DNA of 37,314 nucleotides. It comes from Lentisphaerota bacterium. Its GTDB lineage: Bacteria > Verrucomicrobiota > Lentisphaeria > Oligosphaerales > JABHEG01. The notes beneath the pieces are model-generated. The model was not told the origin of the DNA, made no database searches, and saw only the letters and a list, made by a program, of their open reading frames with translations. The stretch is taken from assembly GCA_018676675.1 (NCBI GenBank), contig JABHEG010000386.1, forward strand, positions 1-37,314, in the 5' to 3' direction. Positions 16,038 through 24,275 of the stretch are shown piece by piece (position 1 is the first letter of the stretch; each line of letters opens with the position of its first letter). A program made the position numbers and the translations under genes.

Positions 16038-18971
16038 TTACAGCTGTGCGAGTGCGGTCAACGCCTGGAGGATCTCGATTCGGACCGCATCAGCGACGGT
16101 GCGATCCTTGACCTCATCCCACCGGTAGTTGGCCCCATCCTCACCAGCCAGCACTCGGTCACAGGCTGTTGCGAGCAGCTTCTCTGCTGCCGTGAGGCGG
16201 TTTGCCGAAACGCCTTGCTTCCGGAGTTCTCCGATACGGCTTTTCAGCATGGTCAGGTACTCGAAATCCTCGATCCCCTCGCGGATTGCCTCCATGTACT
16301 TGGCTGCAGTCACGCTCGTCTCGTCCAGGTAGATGGGGCAGTAGGGGCCGTTTCCGGCGGCCGGGTACTCATTCCAGCATGAGATGGTCCTGCGCTTTTT
16401 GTCCCGCCCGGAATCGGCAAACGCCCAGAAGCACGACCCTTTGGCGCCGATCTTGAACGCGTGCCACTCCTGCAGGAGGTAGAACGAGAAGGGATCGAAC
16501 GAGCGGGCGGGACCATCGGCGTTGTAGAACCAGAGCTCGCGTCCCTGCTTCTGTTGGTCCAGAAACAGGTCCCGGTACCACTGGTCACGGGCGAGAAAAG
16601 GGTTCCGGTACGGACACAGAACATCGACGCTCGCGAACATCTCGAGGCACTCCTTGCTTTCCTTGGGCTGAGGATCCTCCCAGGTCACAAGCTCCGGTTC
16701 TGCGGCCTCGATTGCATGGGCCCACGCTGTGATGAGATCGTACGCTTTTCTGTCGTGTGGCTCGTCGTAGATGAGCAGACCCAGTTGGCTTGGCCTGAGC
16801 CCCAGGTCGCGCATGTGTTCGGCCCAGAAATGGGCCCAGGTTCCGACTTTGGCATTGAAGCCATCCGTGCCCACCGGTGATCCGTTGAACTCGTTCCCGA
16901 CGGCAAGGAAGACCATGTACATCCGGGCATCCGGCCAACGTGTGACGAAGCGGTCAAAGTTCGCAGTGTCTGGAGCTCTCAACATCTGTCCGGCTTCGTT
17001 ATGCGTGCCGCGGGGCAGTGCTGCGGAGGTGGCCCACGGCGCGTTCACGAAATGGGCCTGAAGGTGGCTCAGAATCGCGTCACGGTTGGCGGGGGTGAGC
17101 CCATACTGCTTCTCACTGTTGCTGTAGCTCCAGCCACCAACACAGAGGCTTGTCTGGTCGGGGAATCGCAGTGGATACACATGCAGATTCACTGGCACGG
17201 GAGGGGGCTGGAGTCCATCACCGCGGATCTCTACCTGGCCCGTGTAGGTTCCGGCTGCAGGGACATCCCGTCCAAAGCTGAACCACATTTGCCTGGTCAT
17301 CCCCGACGGGATGGTCACCGCGTAGTTCTCGCCCACCTGTTTGGCCTCAGGGAGTGCGGCGGCGACAGAGGTAAACCTGAGGGTGCCGACGTGTTCGACC
17401 GTATGGACCTTCAGGTAGTCCGGATTCGGGCCTCCCGGCAGTCCGGTGATACGCAACTGCAGTGTCTGTTCACGATCGGTTGCGTTGCTTAGGTTGAGTA
17501 CGCCGGCCCTATACTCGTTGCGCATCATGTGCACGTTGACGGCAGGAAAGGGGCTGTCTTCAGCCGGCTCAGCGGATGGGGCAAGGGGATCCCAGCGGTG
17601 GTTCGACCAGAGGCGGAGAGCAGGCTTCTCCGCAGCGCGCCACACCGCTGCCTGGAGTTGGAAGACGCGGCGTTCGAGATCGGTCATTGGCAGCACGGCT
17701 CTGAAACCGGCCATCGGTACGGGTGCCATGTCCCGGATCGCGTCGTCCAGTGCGGCGGCCTGGCTCGAGAGTTCGGGGCGGCGGCCGGCCGGGAGCGCGG
17801 CGATGTCGGCCTCGACGGCGGCTAGGTCACGCCTGAACTGGGCCTGGATCAGATCCGCGATTCGGCGGTCCTCAAGGGATGCCTCCAGGTCAGGTGCTCC
17901 GGCGTTCGCGTAGGCGATCGAGAGAAGAGCCGCATCTCCCCGGTACACTTCTATTTCGTCCAGGAACGTATATGTCGCTTCAGGTTCAACGTAGACGGCG
18001 ATGTAGCGGCCGTGAGTTGCCAATTTGTCCGTCCACAGTCGGCAGGTCACATATTCCCCGTATGCGGGCAGAGCAGCGCGTTGCTGGTGCAATCGGACGA
18101 GATTCCCGCTTTCGTGCCACAGCTTGCCGTCGGGGCTGACGAACACCAGAATTCGCGCCGGCAGGTGAACGTCTGCGACCCCGGCGGCGGTACTGCAGGA
18201 GAGCCCTTTGATCGGCTGGTCCTGGCCGAGATCGATGGTGATGAGTGCAGGCCGTCGGCCACCCCATCCCACGGTTGTTTTTCGGGTCCAGAAATGGCCT
18301 TCCGTGTAGGCGCCATCGGTCAACTGCACCGCGTCTTCGGGGTCCATGCACAGCCGGTAACTGGGCCTGGTCATTGTGTAGGGCCTACCGAGTGCCACGT
18401 TTTTGCCCAGGTCGGGCAGCGTAGCGGTATCTACGGGCGCCGTAGGCAGGATCTCGACCTGGGCGATCCAGACCTGACCGGGTGCTGTTTTGATTCCCTG
18501 GAAATGCTGTGGATCGGCGGCGATTTCCACCGCGATGTTGGCCGTCTCCGCCCGGAAGCGGACAGCACCCGACGTCCACTGTTTTCCGGGGGGGATTACC
18601 AGAACGGTCAATTCGCGCTGGAGGTTCTGGTCGAAGAGTCGGAGCGAGGGGGTCAGCTGACTGCTGCTCCTGGCCATCGCCTTGAGCTCGTACCAACTTC
18701 CCGGGGTGAGGAAGTCACAGCTTGCTCGGACTGGTTTCGCGGCCACGTGTCCAGCGTCATAGCGCAGGCAGCTTCCACCATCCGGCCCTCCGGCTTCAGA
18801 CCGGGCCCAGTGTCCGCCTTCCGGCACTATCCATCCGGCCGGAGAGGCGGCATTTCCCGGTACAGGCTGGGAGAAATCACCGTTTTTCAGGAGTCCTGCT
18901 TCGGCGCTGAGGAGAAATGCAAGGCTGATTGCATTAGCACTGAGAAGACGTGCGATCCTGGAGATCATCAT
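16038..18971 (-). CDS. Exported GH123-type (DUF4091) glycosidase with CBM and F5/8C domains
   Basis: The product is 977 residues. A signal peptide (residues 1-25) is followed by a CBM4/9-like jelly roll (about 27-175, GLLKNGDFSQP...GWIVPEGGHW). An F5/8-type C (CBM32-like) domain follows (about 185-345, NVALGRPYTMTRPS, ITIDLGQDQPIKGLS, RYIAVYVE). After a helical linker comes a beta-sandwich and a TIM-barrel-type catalytic region. Asp736-Glu737 in LLIYDEPHDRK matches the adjacent Asp-Glu pair used by GH123 enzymes in substrate-assisted hydrolysis, and Arg897 starts REGIEDFEYLTML, a hallmark of the family's C-terminal end. Characterised GH123 members are beta-N-acetylgalactosaminidases; the substrate here is inferred. 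The ATG overlaps the preceding stop (ATGA), implying coupling with the upstream TIM-barrel gene. AAAAGGACC precedes two adjacent ATGs. Confidence 0.85.
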   Translation of the reverse strand: MMISRIARLLSANAISLAFLLSAEAGLLKNGDFSQPVPGNAASPAGWIVPEGGHWARSEAGGPDGGSCLRYDAGHVAAKPVRASCDFLTPGSWYELKAMARSSSQLTPSLRLFDQNLQRELTVLVIPPGKQWTSGAVRFRAETANIAVEIAADPQHFQGIKTAPGQVWIAQVEILPTAPVDTATLPDLGKNVALGRPYTMTRPSYRLCMDPEDAVQLTDGAYTEGHFWTRKTTVGWGGRRPALITIDLGQDQPIKGLSCSTAAGVADVHLPARILVFVSPDGKLWHESGNLVRLHQQRAALPAYGEYVTCRLWTDKLATHGRYIAVYVEPEATYTFLDEIEVYRGDAALLSIAYANAGAPDLEASLEDRRIADLIQAQFRRDLAAVEADIAALPAGRRPELSSQAAALDDAIRDMAPVPMAGFRAVLPMTDLERRVFQLQAAVWRAAEKPALRLWSNHRWDPLAPSAEPAEDSPFPAVNVHMMRNEYRAGVLNLSNATDREQTLQLRITGLPGGPNPDYLKVHTVEHVGTLRFTSVAAALPEAKQVGENYAVTIPSGMTRQMWFSFGRDVPAAGTYTGQVEIRGDGLQPPPVPVNLHVYPLRFPDQTSLCVGGWSYSNSEKQYGLTPANRDAILSHLQAHFVNAPWATSAALPRGTHNEAGQMLRAPDTANFDRFVTRWPDARMYMVFLAVGNEFNGSPVGTDGFNAKVGTWAHFWAEHMRDLGLRPSQLGLLIYDEPHDRKAYDLITAWAHAIEAAEPELVTWEDPQPKESKECLEMFASVDVLCPYRNPFLARDQWYRDLFLDQQKQGRELWFYNADGPARSFDPFSFYLLQEWHAFKIGAKGSCFWAFADSGRDKKRRTISCWNEYPAAGNGPYCPIYLDETSVTAAKYMEAIREGIEDFEYLTMLKSRIGELRKQGVSANRLTAAEKLLATACDRVLAGEDGANYRWDEVKDRTVADAVRIEILQALTALAQL

Positions 18972-20683
18972 ATGGGTCCTTTTGGTTGTTCGAGGGGGGC
19001 TGGGATTTCCCAGGCCGTTTCCAGGCTGTGCCCAGACGCTTCTGCCACAAGGATGACCCGGTGCGGCGAGGTCCCTGGAAGTGTGCTGCTGACTACCTCC
19101 TCAACGCGCGCCATAGGGGCGCCTCGGTGCCGGTGGAGGACCGTACTCCCGTCGATGATGACCGTTACCGTGCTCGGGAGCAGGATACGTTCATCGGGCA
19201 GGAAGGTGTCGTCGTCGGCGAAGGTGACACTGAGTCGGAGCTGGCCATGGTCAGCAGGGCTCAGCTCCAGCCGGATACCCGATGTGTCCCAGGCCACCGT
19301 GGGAGCGCTGAAGGGGCTGTTTTCGGCGACCTGGGAAACCGGACGGTAACACCAGGCGTTGTAGTTCTGGTAGAAGAAGGCGCCACTGGTGCCCATCTCC
19401 TTCTGCTGGCGGACCTGTTCGTACAGTTCCCGTTCCGTCAGGTCGCGGCATTTCCCGGCTCCTGGATCAGTCTCATCGTGGCAGCGGGTGTTGACGTAGA
19501 AGTGCACAGGCAATTGGCCGCCAATTCGGCTGAGCCAGTCGTGGGTCCACTGTATGGGGGAACTCCTGCCGTGTCGCTGGACGGCTTCGGGATAGTCCGA
19601 AGTGAAGAGCAGGGGGTCGTAGTAATTCCACGATTGGCTGCAATACACCAGCACGGCATCGATCAGGTTGCGCGCTGCCCAGTCCTCCACGTCCGCGAAT
19701 GCGGCCGTCCGCAGGGGATCGTTCAGGGGGACCATCGCGACCAGGAGCTTGTTGGGGAACTCCTGTCTCAGTTCCTCTATGAATCTGGTCGGGCCGATTT
19801 CGGCTCGGCATCTGATCCAGTCGGGATCGTTGTTCGCGACTCCATAGGCGTCTTTACCGTATTTCTCGCGGAACAGATCCACAGCCGGCTGTTCGTATCC
19901 GGTGACAGCCACGCCGTTCGCATCGGTGATGGGCACATCGTGGTCGTCGGACCAGCGATGGTAGTCGAGGATAAATCCGTCGCAGCCGTGGGCTGCTGCT
20001 TCTCTGAAGAGCTGCATCTTGTAGCGTCGAACAGCCGGATAGGCATAGCTCAACATTCTGCCCATCCTGAATCCACCCTTGGTAGCGGCGGCATACTCCG
20101 GGTGTTCACGGGCAAAACGAGTGAGGCAGGACCAGGGGTGTTCGGGTGGGAGACGCTGGCTCTGTTCGACGGCCGGGATGTGCCGTGCGTACTTGGCCAA
20201 TATCTCCGTTTCCGGGTTCTCCAGCCATTTGCTCAGGCTGTTGAGTCCCGGCTTCTTGATGTAGTCATCATCCTGGATAAGGAATTCGAGCCCTTCCGAG
20301 CGGTAGTAGGCCTCGACATTCGGGGCCAGGCCTTTGAATCTCGGGAACCAGCCTTCATCACACATGGTCAGGTGAGGAAGGAACGCGATGCCATGCTGTT
20401 GCGCGGACACAGCTCCGAGTTTCAGGAAGTCGTGCTTGCGCATGGCACGGTGTCCGGCCGAGTCCGGCTTCCCCCCCCAGCGGCAGTTGTCAAAAGGGGA
20501 GTTCTCGATCTGACTGTGGTGAAGGAAGTCGCCCACGCCAGAGAGGCGCCAGCCCACCACGTCGACGCCCCGTGCCACACAGTCAGCGAAGTAACGATTG
20601 ACTTGGGCAGGGCCCCGCCAGCCGTTGGCCAGCACATTGTCCGCCACATCATGGACGTCGCCGATCGTGAAGTCCCGACTCAT
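18968..20683 (-). CDS. TIM-barrel glycosidase-like protein (GHL10-like), cytoplasmic
   Basis: The product is 571 residues from the ATG at 20683, which has GGAAGGAA upstream; the extra 27 residues up to 20764 are not protein-like. The sequence has a barrel pattern with histidine- and aromatic-rich strand ends: GVDVVGWRLSGVGDF, IAFLPHLTMCDEGW, GCDGFILDYHRWSDDHDVP (Asp240), LLVAMVPLND, IDAVLVYCSQSW, LPVHFYVNTR and GAFFYQNYNAWCY. The GFILDYHR motif resembles the G(I/F)x(F/L)DYxR strand of GHL10/DUF187-type glycosidase-like barrels. A small beta-domain ends the protein. The family and substrate cannot be named. No signal peptide is present, unlike its neighbours. The stop overlaps the start of the next GH123-type gene by four bases, and the preceding gene ends 32 bases upstream. 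Confidence 0.72.
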   Translation of the reverse strand: MSRDFTIGDVHDVADNVLANGWRGPAQVNRYFADCVARGVDVVGWRLSGVGDFLHHSQIENSPFDNCRWGGKPDSAGHRAMRKHDFLKLGAVSAQQHGIAFLPHLTMCDEGWFPRFKGLAPNVEAYYRSEGLEFLIQDDDYIKKPGLNSLSKWLENPETEILAKYARHIPAVEQSQRLPPEHPWSCLTRFAREHPEYAAATKGGFRMGRMLSYAYPAVRRYKMQLFREAAAHGCDGFILDYHRWSDDHDVPITDANGVAVTGYEQPAVDLFREKYGKDAYGVANNDPDWIRCRAEIGPTRFIEELRQEFPNKLLVAMVPLNDPLRTAAFADVEDWAARNLIDAVLVYCSQSWNYYDPLLFTSDYPEAVQRHGRSSPIQWTHDWLSRIGGQLPVHFYVNTRCHDETDPGAGKCRDLTERELYEQVRQQKEMGTSGAFFYQNYNAWCYRPVSQVAENSPFSAPTVAWDTSGIRLELSPADHGQLRLSVTFADDDTFLPDERILLPSTVTVIIDGSTVLHRHRGAPMARVEEVVSSTLPGTSPHRVILVAEASGHSLETAWEIPAPLEQPKGPI

Positions 20684-20715
20684 GCTCGTTCCTTCCGCTT
20701 GTCTGGCCTGTTGTG

Positions 20716-23088
20716 TCACGGCTTCCGCAGCCTGCGAATTTCCTTGGCGATCCTGAGACGCCACTTTTCGCAGCGCGCTGTGTCGTTGAGGTCAGCGAGG
20801 ATGTCGGCTGTGGCTTCCTGCAGCAGTGCTTCCGCTTGATTGATGGCTTCTGGACCTGCTTCCGCCGCCGCGTCCTTTAGAGCCAGGATGTAACGAAAAT
20901 CATCCACTCCTTCCCGGTAGAACTCATAGCGGCGAGAGTGCAGGACTTGGTCCAGGCTTTTGTGTTTGCAGGTCAGTGCGTAGTGGACACAACGCTGGTT
21001 CTTGCTCCAGGGGTTGCCCACTTCGGAATAGGCCCAGACGCCCGTTCCCTTGATGCCGTGCTGGTGGTTTCGCCATCCCCATACGCGATAGTAGTCGTAG
21101 AGATTTTTGCTTCTTCCGAGGACGGCCTTGCAGCGGTAGGTCCTAATCGGCTTTCGGCTCATCTTGACCCAGTCCAGAAGGTACGGGTTTGTCTCGATAG
21201 CATCGAGGTTTGGTTCCAGATAGTCGAAGGCCCTGAAGAAGCGGATTGAGAGGAGCGTGTCGCTGATCACGGTGCTTGTGTTGCAGGAGAGCTTGATGGC
21301 CGGGGCAACTCGTTTGATCATCTCGGCCAGAGGGATCTCGACGCTGACAAGGGCCGCCTCGCTCGACTCGTCCGCCAGAACCATGTACCAGTCGTCGTCC
21401 TGAAGGCCCAGGTCCGTGATCACGTCTCTGAGGCGACGGAGCCAGTCGGAGAGAACCTGCTCCCAACGCTCCTCTGGGAACCGTATGTCACTGTCTCCAG
21501 TCAGCTTCTCAGCGATGCCGCTGACGGCGAATGCCCAGGTCAGATGCTCATTGCCCGGGGCGTCTTGCCAGGCTTTCTGCACGAGGCCTACTCGTCTCTG
21601 CAGACGCGATGCGTCAAACGTCGCGATCGCTCCCTTGGCGTCCAACACCACCGGGAAGGGCAACTCGTTGGGGTCCACGTAGACCGTGTTGAGCCCATAC
21701 ATTTTCATGTGCCGCGTGCCCTCCACCGGCAGTTTCGCCCCGACTTCTCCACGCGTGTAGATGGCATACGCGTTGTTGGGCACGCGGTCGTAGGATGGCA
21801 GGGCAAAGTCCCATACGGTGAACTGCCCGGGGATGACCTTCGTTACCCCGCTGCGGACATCGCGAACATTCAGTCTGCAGGCATGGTCTCCCGGACCGAT
21901 CCCGCTCCAGCGGGCGTCGAAACGGAGCCACAACTGCCTGCTCTCTCCGGCACGAATGAGCAGCGGGGACTCGAGCGGAGCCAGGAAATCCCCGTAATCG
22001 TCTTCCCCGTACCGGTAGTAAACTGTTTGCCGGAGCAGCAGGGCATTCTTTGCGGGGCCTGTGTCGGCCTCGATCGCCACCTCGAGTTCGACGTCCTGCC
22101 CGCACGAGCTGACCGTGAAGGGGAGCGTGCGGAATTCATCCTGCGCCATCTGCATTTCGAAACGCTCAAATCCGCTGCTCTCAAAGCCGGGGTATTCCTT
22201 TGGGCGGGTATATCGGTAGGGCGAGCCCCGCCAAACATAGAACGCCTCTTTCCCGGACAGCAGGGCGCTTCCAGCCTGTTGTATCACTGAATTGAGTGTC
22301 CGTTTGAGCTTCCCGTATTCTCCTTGCAGCCCGGTCGTCAGTCCGGCTTCTGTTGCGCTCGCGACGGCCTCCAACTGTTTACTCAGTCCTGCGAGTTCAT
22401 TCCCCGGGGAGGCGTTTCCTGCCAGTTCGTTCAGACGTTGGATGCCAGCTTTTGCCTCGTTCAGCAGAGCTTCTGCCGGGCATCCTGAGCCAGGGTCGTA
22501 CACCGCCTCGATTCGGTCGATTCGGTAGACTACCTCCCGCTCAATGGCAGGGAACACGATCGACAGGAAGCGGATGGTGGATGGTTCGTTCTCCGGATTT
22601 TGGAACAGGGATGTGGGCAGTTCGCATACCATGGACGTTTGCCCTGGGATGTGGAAGACTTCGCCCTCGAGGTTGCGGCCCCCGTCATTGTAGGGCAGGC
22701 TCGAGATCACGAACTGCACTGGGAACAACCCCTTACCATCCACATAGGCTGTCAGCCGTATCCTGGAGTAGAGGGAGAGGTCAATGGGGGAGGTGATGTA
22801 GTCCTTGCCGAGGGCGACATAGGGCCAGCGGTCCTGGTGGAATGAGAAAGGCGGGACTCGCACTTCCAGGGCCCGTTTGCCAGTGACGATGTTCTTCTCT
22901 GTCAGGGAAAGTGAGACCGATTTCTTGGTGTGCATGCCGACAAGTCGCGTGAGCACTTCCGGGTTCTCGAAGTCGGCGATCATCAGCGGAGCACGGAGGA
23001 CAGGTTTCGATAACGCGGCCACTGCTGGTCTCCTGTTTCCTCCGAGGCTGGCGGCAAACACCAGGAGGAACGCTGTAACTGACTTCAC
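20716..23088 (-). CDS. Exported GH123-type (DUF4091) glycosidase
   Basis: The product is 790 residues from a GTG at 23088, giving a good signal peptide (VKSVTAFLLVFAASLGG...VAALS). A jelly-roll carbohydrate-binding-like domain follows (LMIADFENPEVLTRL, about 35-190), then a short helical linker, a beta-sandwich (about 300-440) and the catalytic region. Asp573-Glu574 in WYMVLADESSEA occupies the place of the GH123 Asp-Glu pair, here followed by Ser rather than the Pro seen in the two paralogues. Arg725 begins REGVDDFRYILAL. GH123 members hydrolyse terminal beta-GalNAc; the specificity here is inferred. The frame is open to 23592, but that extension overlaps the URO-D-like gene and is rich in Arg/His/Pro, a sign of antisense noise. 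It lies 128 bases after the URO-D-like gene and 32 before the TIM-barrel gene. Confidence 0.85.
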   Translation of the reverse strand: MKSVTAFLLVFAASLGGNRRPAVAALSKPVLRAPLMIADFENPEVLTRLVGMHTKKSVSLSLTEKNIVTGKRALEVRVPPFSFHQDRWPYVALGKDYITSPIDLSLYSRIRLTAYVDGKGLFPVQFVISSLPYNDGGRNLEGEVFHIPGQTSMVCELPTSLFQNPENEPSTIRFLSIVFPAIEREVVYRIDRIEAVYDPGSGCPAEALLNEAKAGIQRLNELAGNASPGNELAGLSKQLEAVASATEAGLTTGLQGEYGKLKRTLNSVIQQAGSALLSGKEAFYVWRGSPYRYTRPKEYPGFESSGFERFEMQMAQDEFRTLPFTVSSCGQDVELEVAIEADTGPAKNALLLRQTVYYRYGEDDYGDFLAPLESPLLIRAGESRQLWLRFDARWSGIGPGDHACRLNVRDVRSGVTKVIPGQFTVWDFALPSYDRVPNNAYAIYTRGEVGAKLPVEGTRHMKMYGLNTVYVDPNELPFPVVLDAKGAIATFDASRLQRRVGLVQKAWQDAPGNEHLTWAFAVSGIAEKLTGDSDIRFPEERWEQVLSDWLRRLRDVITDLGLQDDDWYMVLADESSEAALVSVEIPLAEMIKRVAPAIKLSCNTSTVISDTLLSIRFFRAFDYLEPNLDAIETNPYLLDWVKMSRKPIRTYRCKAVLGRSKNLYDYYRVWGWRNHQHGIKGTGVWAYSEVGNPWSKNQRCVHYALTCKHKSLDQVLHSRRYEFYREGVDDFRYILALKDAAAEAGPEAINQAEALLQEATADILADLNDTARCEKWRLRIAKEIRRLRKP

Positions 23089-23095
23089 GTCTTCA

Positions 23096-23103
23096 TCCTT
23101 TCC
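23096..23103 (-). promoter_or_regulatory. Ribosome binding site deciding the GTG start of the second GH123-type gene
   Basis: GGAAAGGA on the minus strand lies 7 bases before the GTG at 23088. An ATG a few bases upstream (23096) is out of frame. The GTG is directly followed by a signal peptide, which supports it. Confidence 0.6.
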
Positions 23104-23216
23104 GGTCCCACCTTCTTTCCGCACCACAACATGGTTGCGGGAGGAAGAGACAGCAAGGGCAGTACGAAGGAGAGCTTGAAGGGAGCAACTCTCCCAGCCG
23201 CGAATGGGGGCGTCGA

Positions 23217-24275
23217 TCAACGGTCTGAGAAGCGGTGCCAGGCGTCTGCCAGCACATCCCAGGCCTCTCGTGGGATATCCGGCAGACCATCGGCCGCTGT
23301 GCAGAGCAGGAAGTTCTTGTCTTTCATTCCTGGCGGCAAGGCACGTTCCATTGCGCTCACGATGTCTCGAGTCGGGCGATGGATCCAGCGGGTTGGGTCG
23401 AGGATGCCGTGCACGATCAGGTTTGGCCCGATCACATCCCATGCATCTTCCGGCGTCGTGTTGGCCGTCGGGGGCGGGGTCAACGCATCGATACCGTCCA
23501 GTCCGGTGGCTGCGATGTCCGCAAGCAGGTCTCGGATGTGGCCGCACATGTGAACCATCGCGACCTTGTTCTGGTCGTGGGCGATGCGACAAAAATCCGC
23601 GATGTGACGCTGACTCCAGCGTCGGTACATTCCCGGCGAGATCAGCAGCGTCGAGGTGTTCTCCACCTGGATCAGGACCTTTGCGGGAGTCTCGGCGGCG
23701 ATCCGGATTCGTTCGAGGTCCCGCAGGTGCAGCAGCTCGATGAGCTTGTCCATCTCATCCGGGCAATCCGCGCACAGGTAAGCGAAGTTGTCGACGCCGG
23801 CATCCAGTTGGACCAGTTGCTGGACTGCTGTTGGGCCGATGTGTGTGGCAACGATGCCGTCGTCTCCAACCTGGTCGGCCAGTTCTTCGTACCGTCCGGG
23901 GTTGGGGGAGAAGGATGTGTTCTCGACCAGGTATCGGTAAGCAGGGAGGTCATCTGGCGATTCCAGCTTGTGCTCAAGCAGGCGACTTCCTTCCTGAACT
24001 TCGCGCAGCCTGCCCGCCGGGGTCTCCCACACGCGGACCCGGCGGTCTGCAGTCCTTGTCTGTCGGCATGCCACCGGGCTGTGCGTGACCAGGAAGTCAC
24101 CCCAGCGCCAGAGAATGTCAGCGCCGATTCTTCTGGTGAACGCAATGGGGCCTGACTCTCGTTCCTCGTCTGAGTATCGGGAAATCGTGTCCGGGAAAAC
24201 GATAGGCACCCAGGGAACACGGTCCTTTGGGCGCCTCGTGTATGCGGCGAGCAGCCGTTCGCGTCCTGTCATCAT
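23217..24275 (-). CDS. URO-D-like protein with complete MtaA-type zinc site
   Basis: The product is 352 residues beginning MMTGRERLLAAYTRRPKDRVPW, the typical N-terminus of URO-D-like methyltransferases. His242-x-Cys244 in AMVHMCGHIRDLL and Cys325 in FLLCTAADGLPDIP reproduce the H-x-C-x(n)-C zinc-binding pattern of MtaA/MtbA-type methylcobamide:CoM methyltransferases. The HemE motifs are absent. Family members transfer methyl groups between a corrinoid protein and a thiol, but no corrinoid protein is encoded in the window, so the reaction is open. Its start overlaps the stop of the GH29 fucosidase gene (24272-24275), which indicates translational coupling and a joint role. GGAGGG directly precedes the two adjacent ATGs; the second is at 24272. 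Confidence 0.88.
   Translation of the reverse strand: MMTGRERLLAAYTRRPKDRVPWVPIVFPDTISRYSDEERESGPIAFTRRIGADILWRWGDFLVTHSPVACRQTRTADRRVRVWETPAGRLREVQEGSRLLEHKLESPDDLPAYRYLVENTSFSPNPGRYEELADQVGDDGIVATHIGPTAVQQLVQLDAGVDNFAYLCADCPDEMDKLIELLHLRDLERIRIAAETPAKVLIQVENTSTLLISPGMYRRWSQRHIADFCRIAHDQNKVAMVHMCGHIRDLLADIAATGLDGIDALTPPPTANTTPEDAWDVIGPNLIVHGILDPTRWIHRPTRDIVSAMERALPPGMKDKNFLLCTAADGLPDIPREAWDVLADAWHRFSDR

Noticed and set aside
14716..16128. Plus-strand frames opposite the propeller protein
   Set aside because: They are antisense to a protein with signal peptide and clear modules; composition is Arg/Pro/His-rich.
18950..20839. Long plus-strand reading frame of 629 codons
   Set aside because: It lies opposite the TIM-barrel gene, whose protein has clear strand/helix motifs and a good ribosome site. 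The plus-strand product has no recognisable motif; such long antisense frames are common in GC-rich DNA.
23089..23592. N-terminal extension of the second GH123-type gene
   Set aside because: It overlaps the URO-D-like gene in antisense-like composition and would bury the signal peptide that follows the GTG at 23088.
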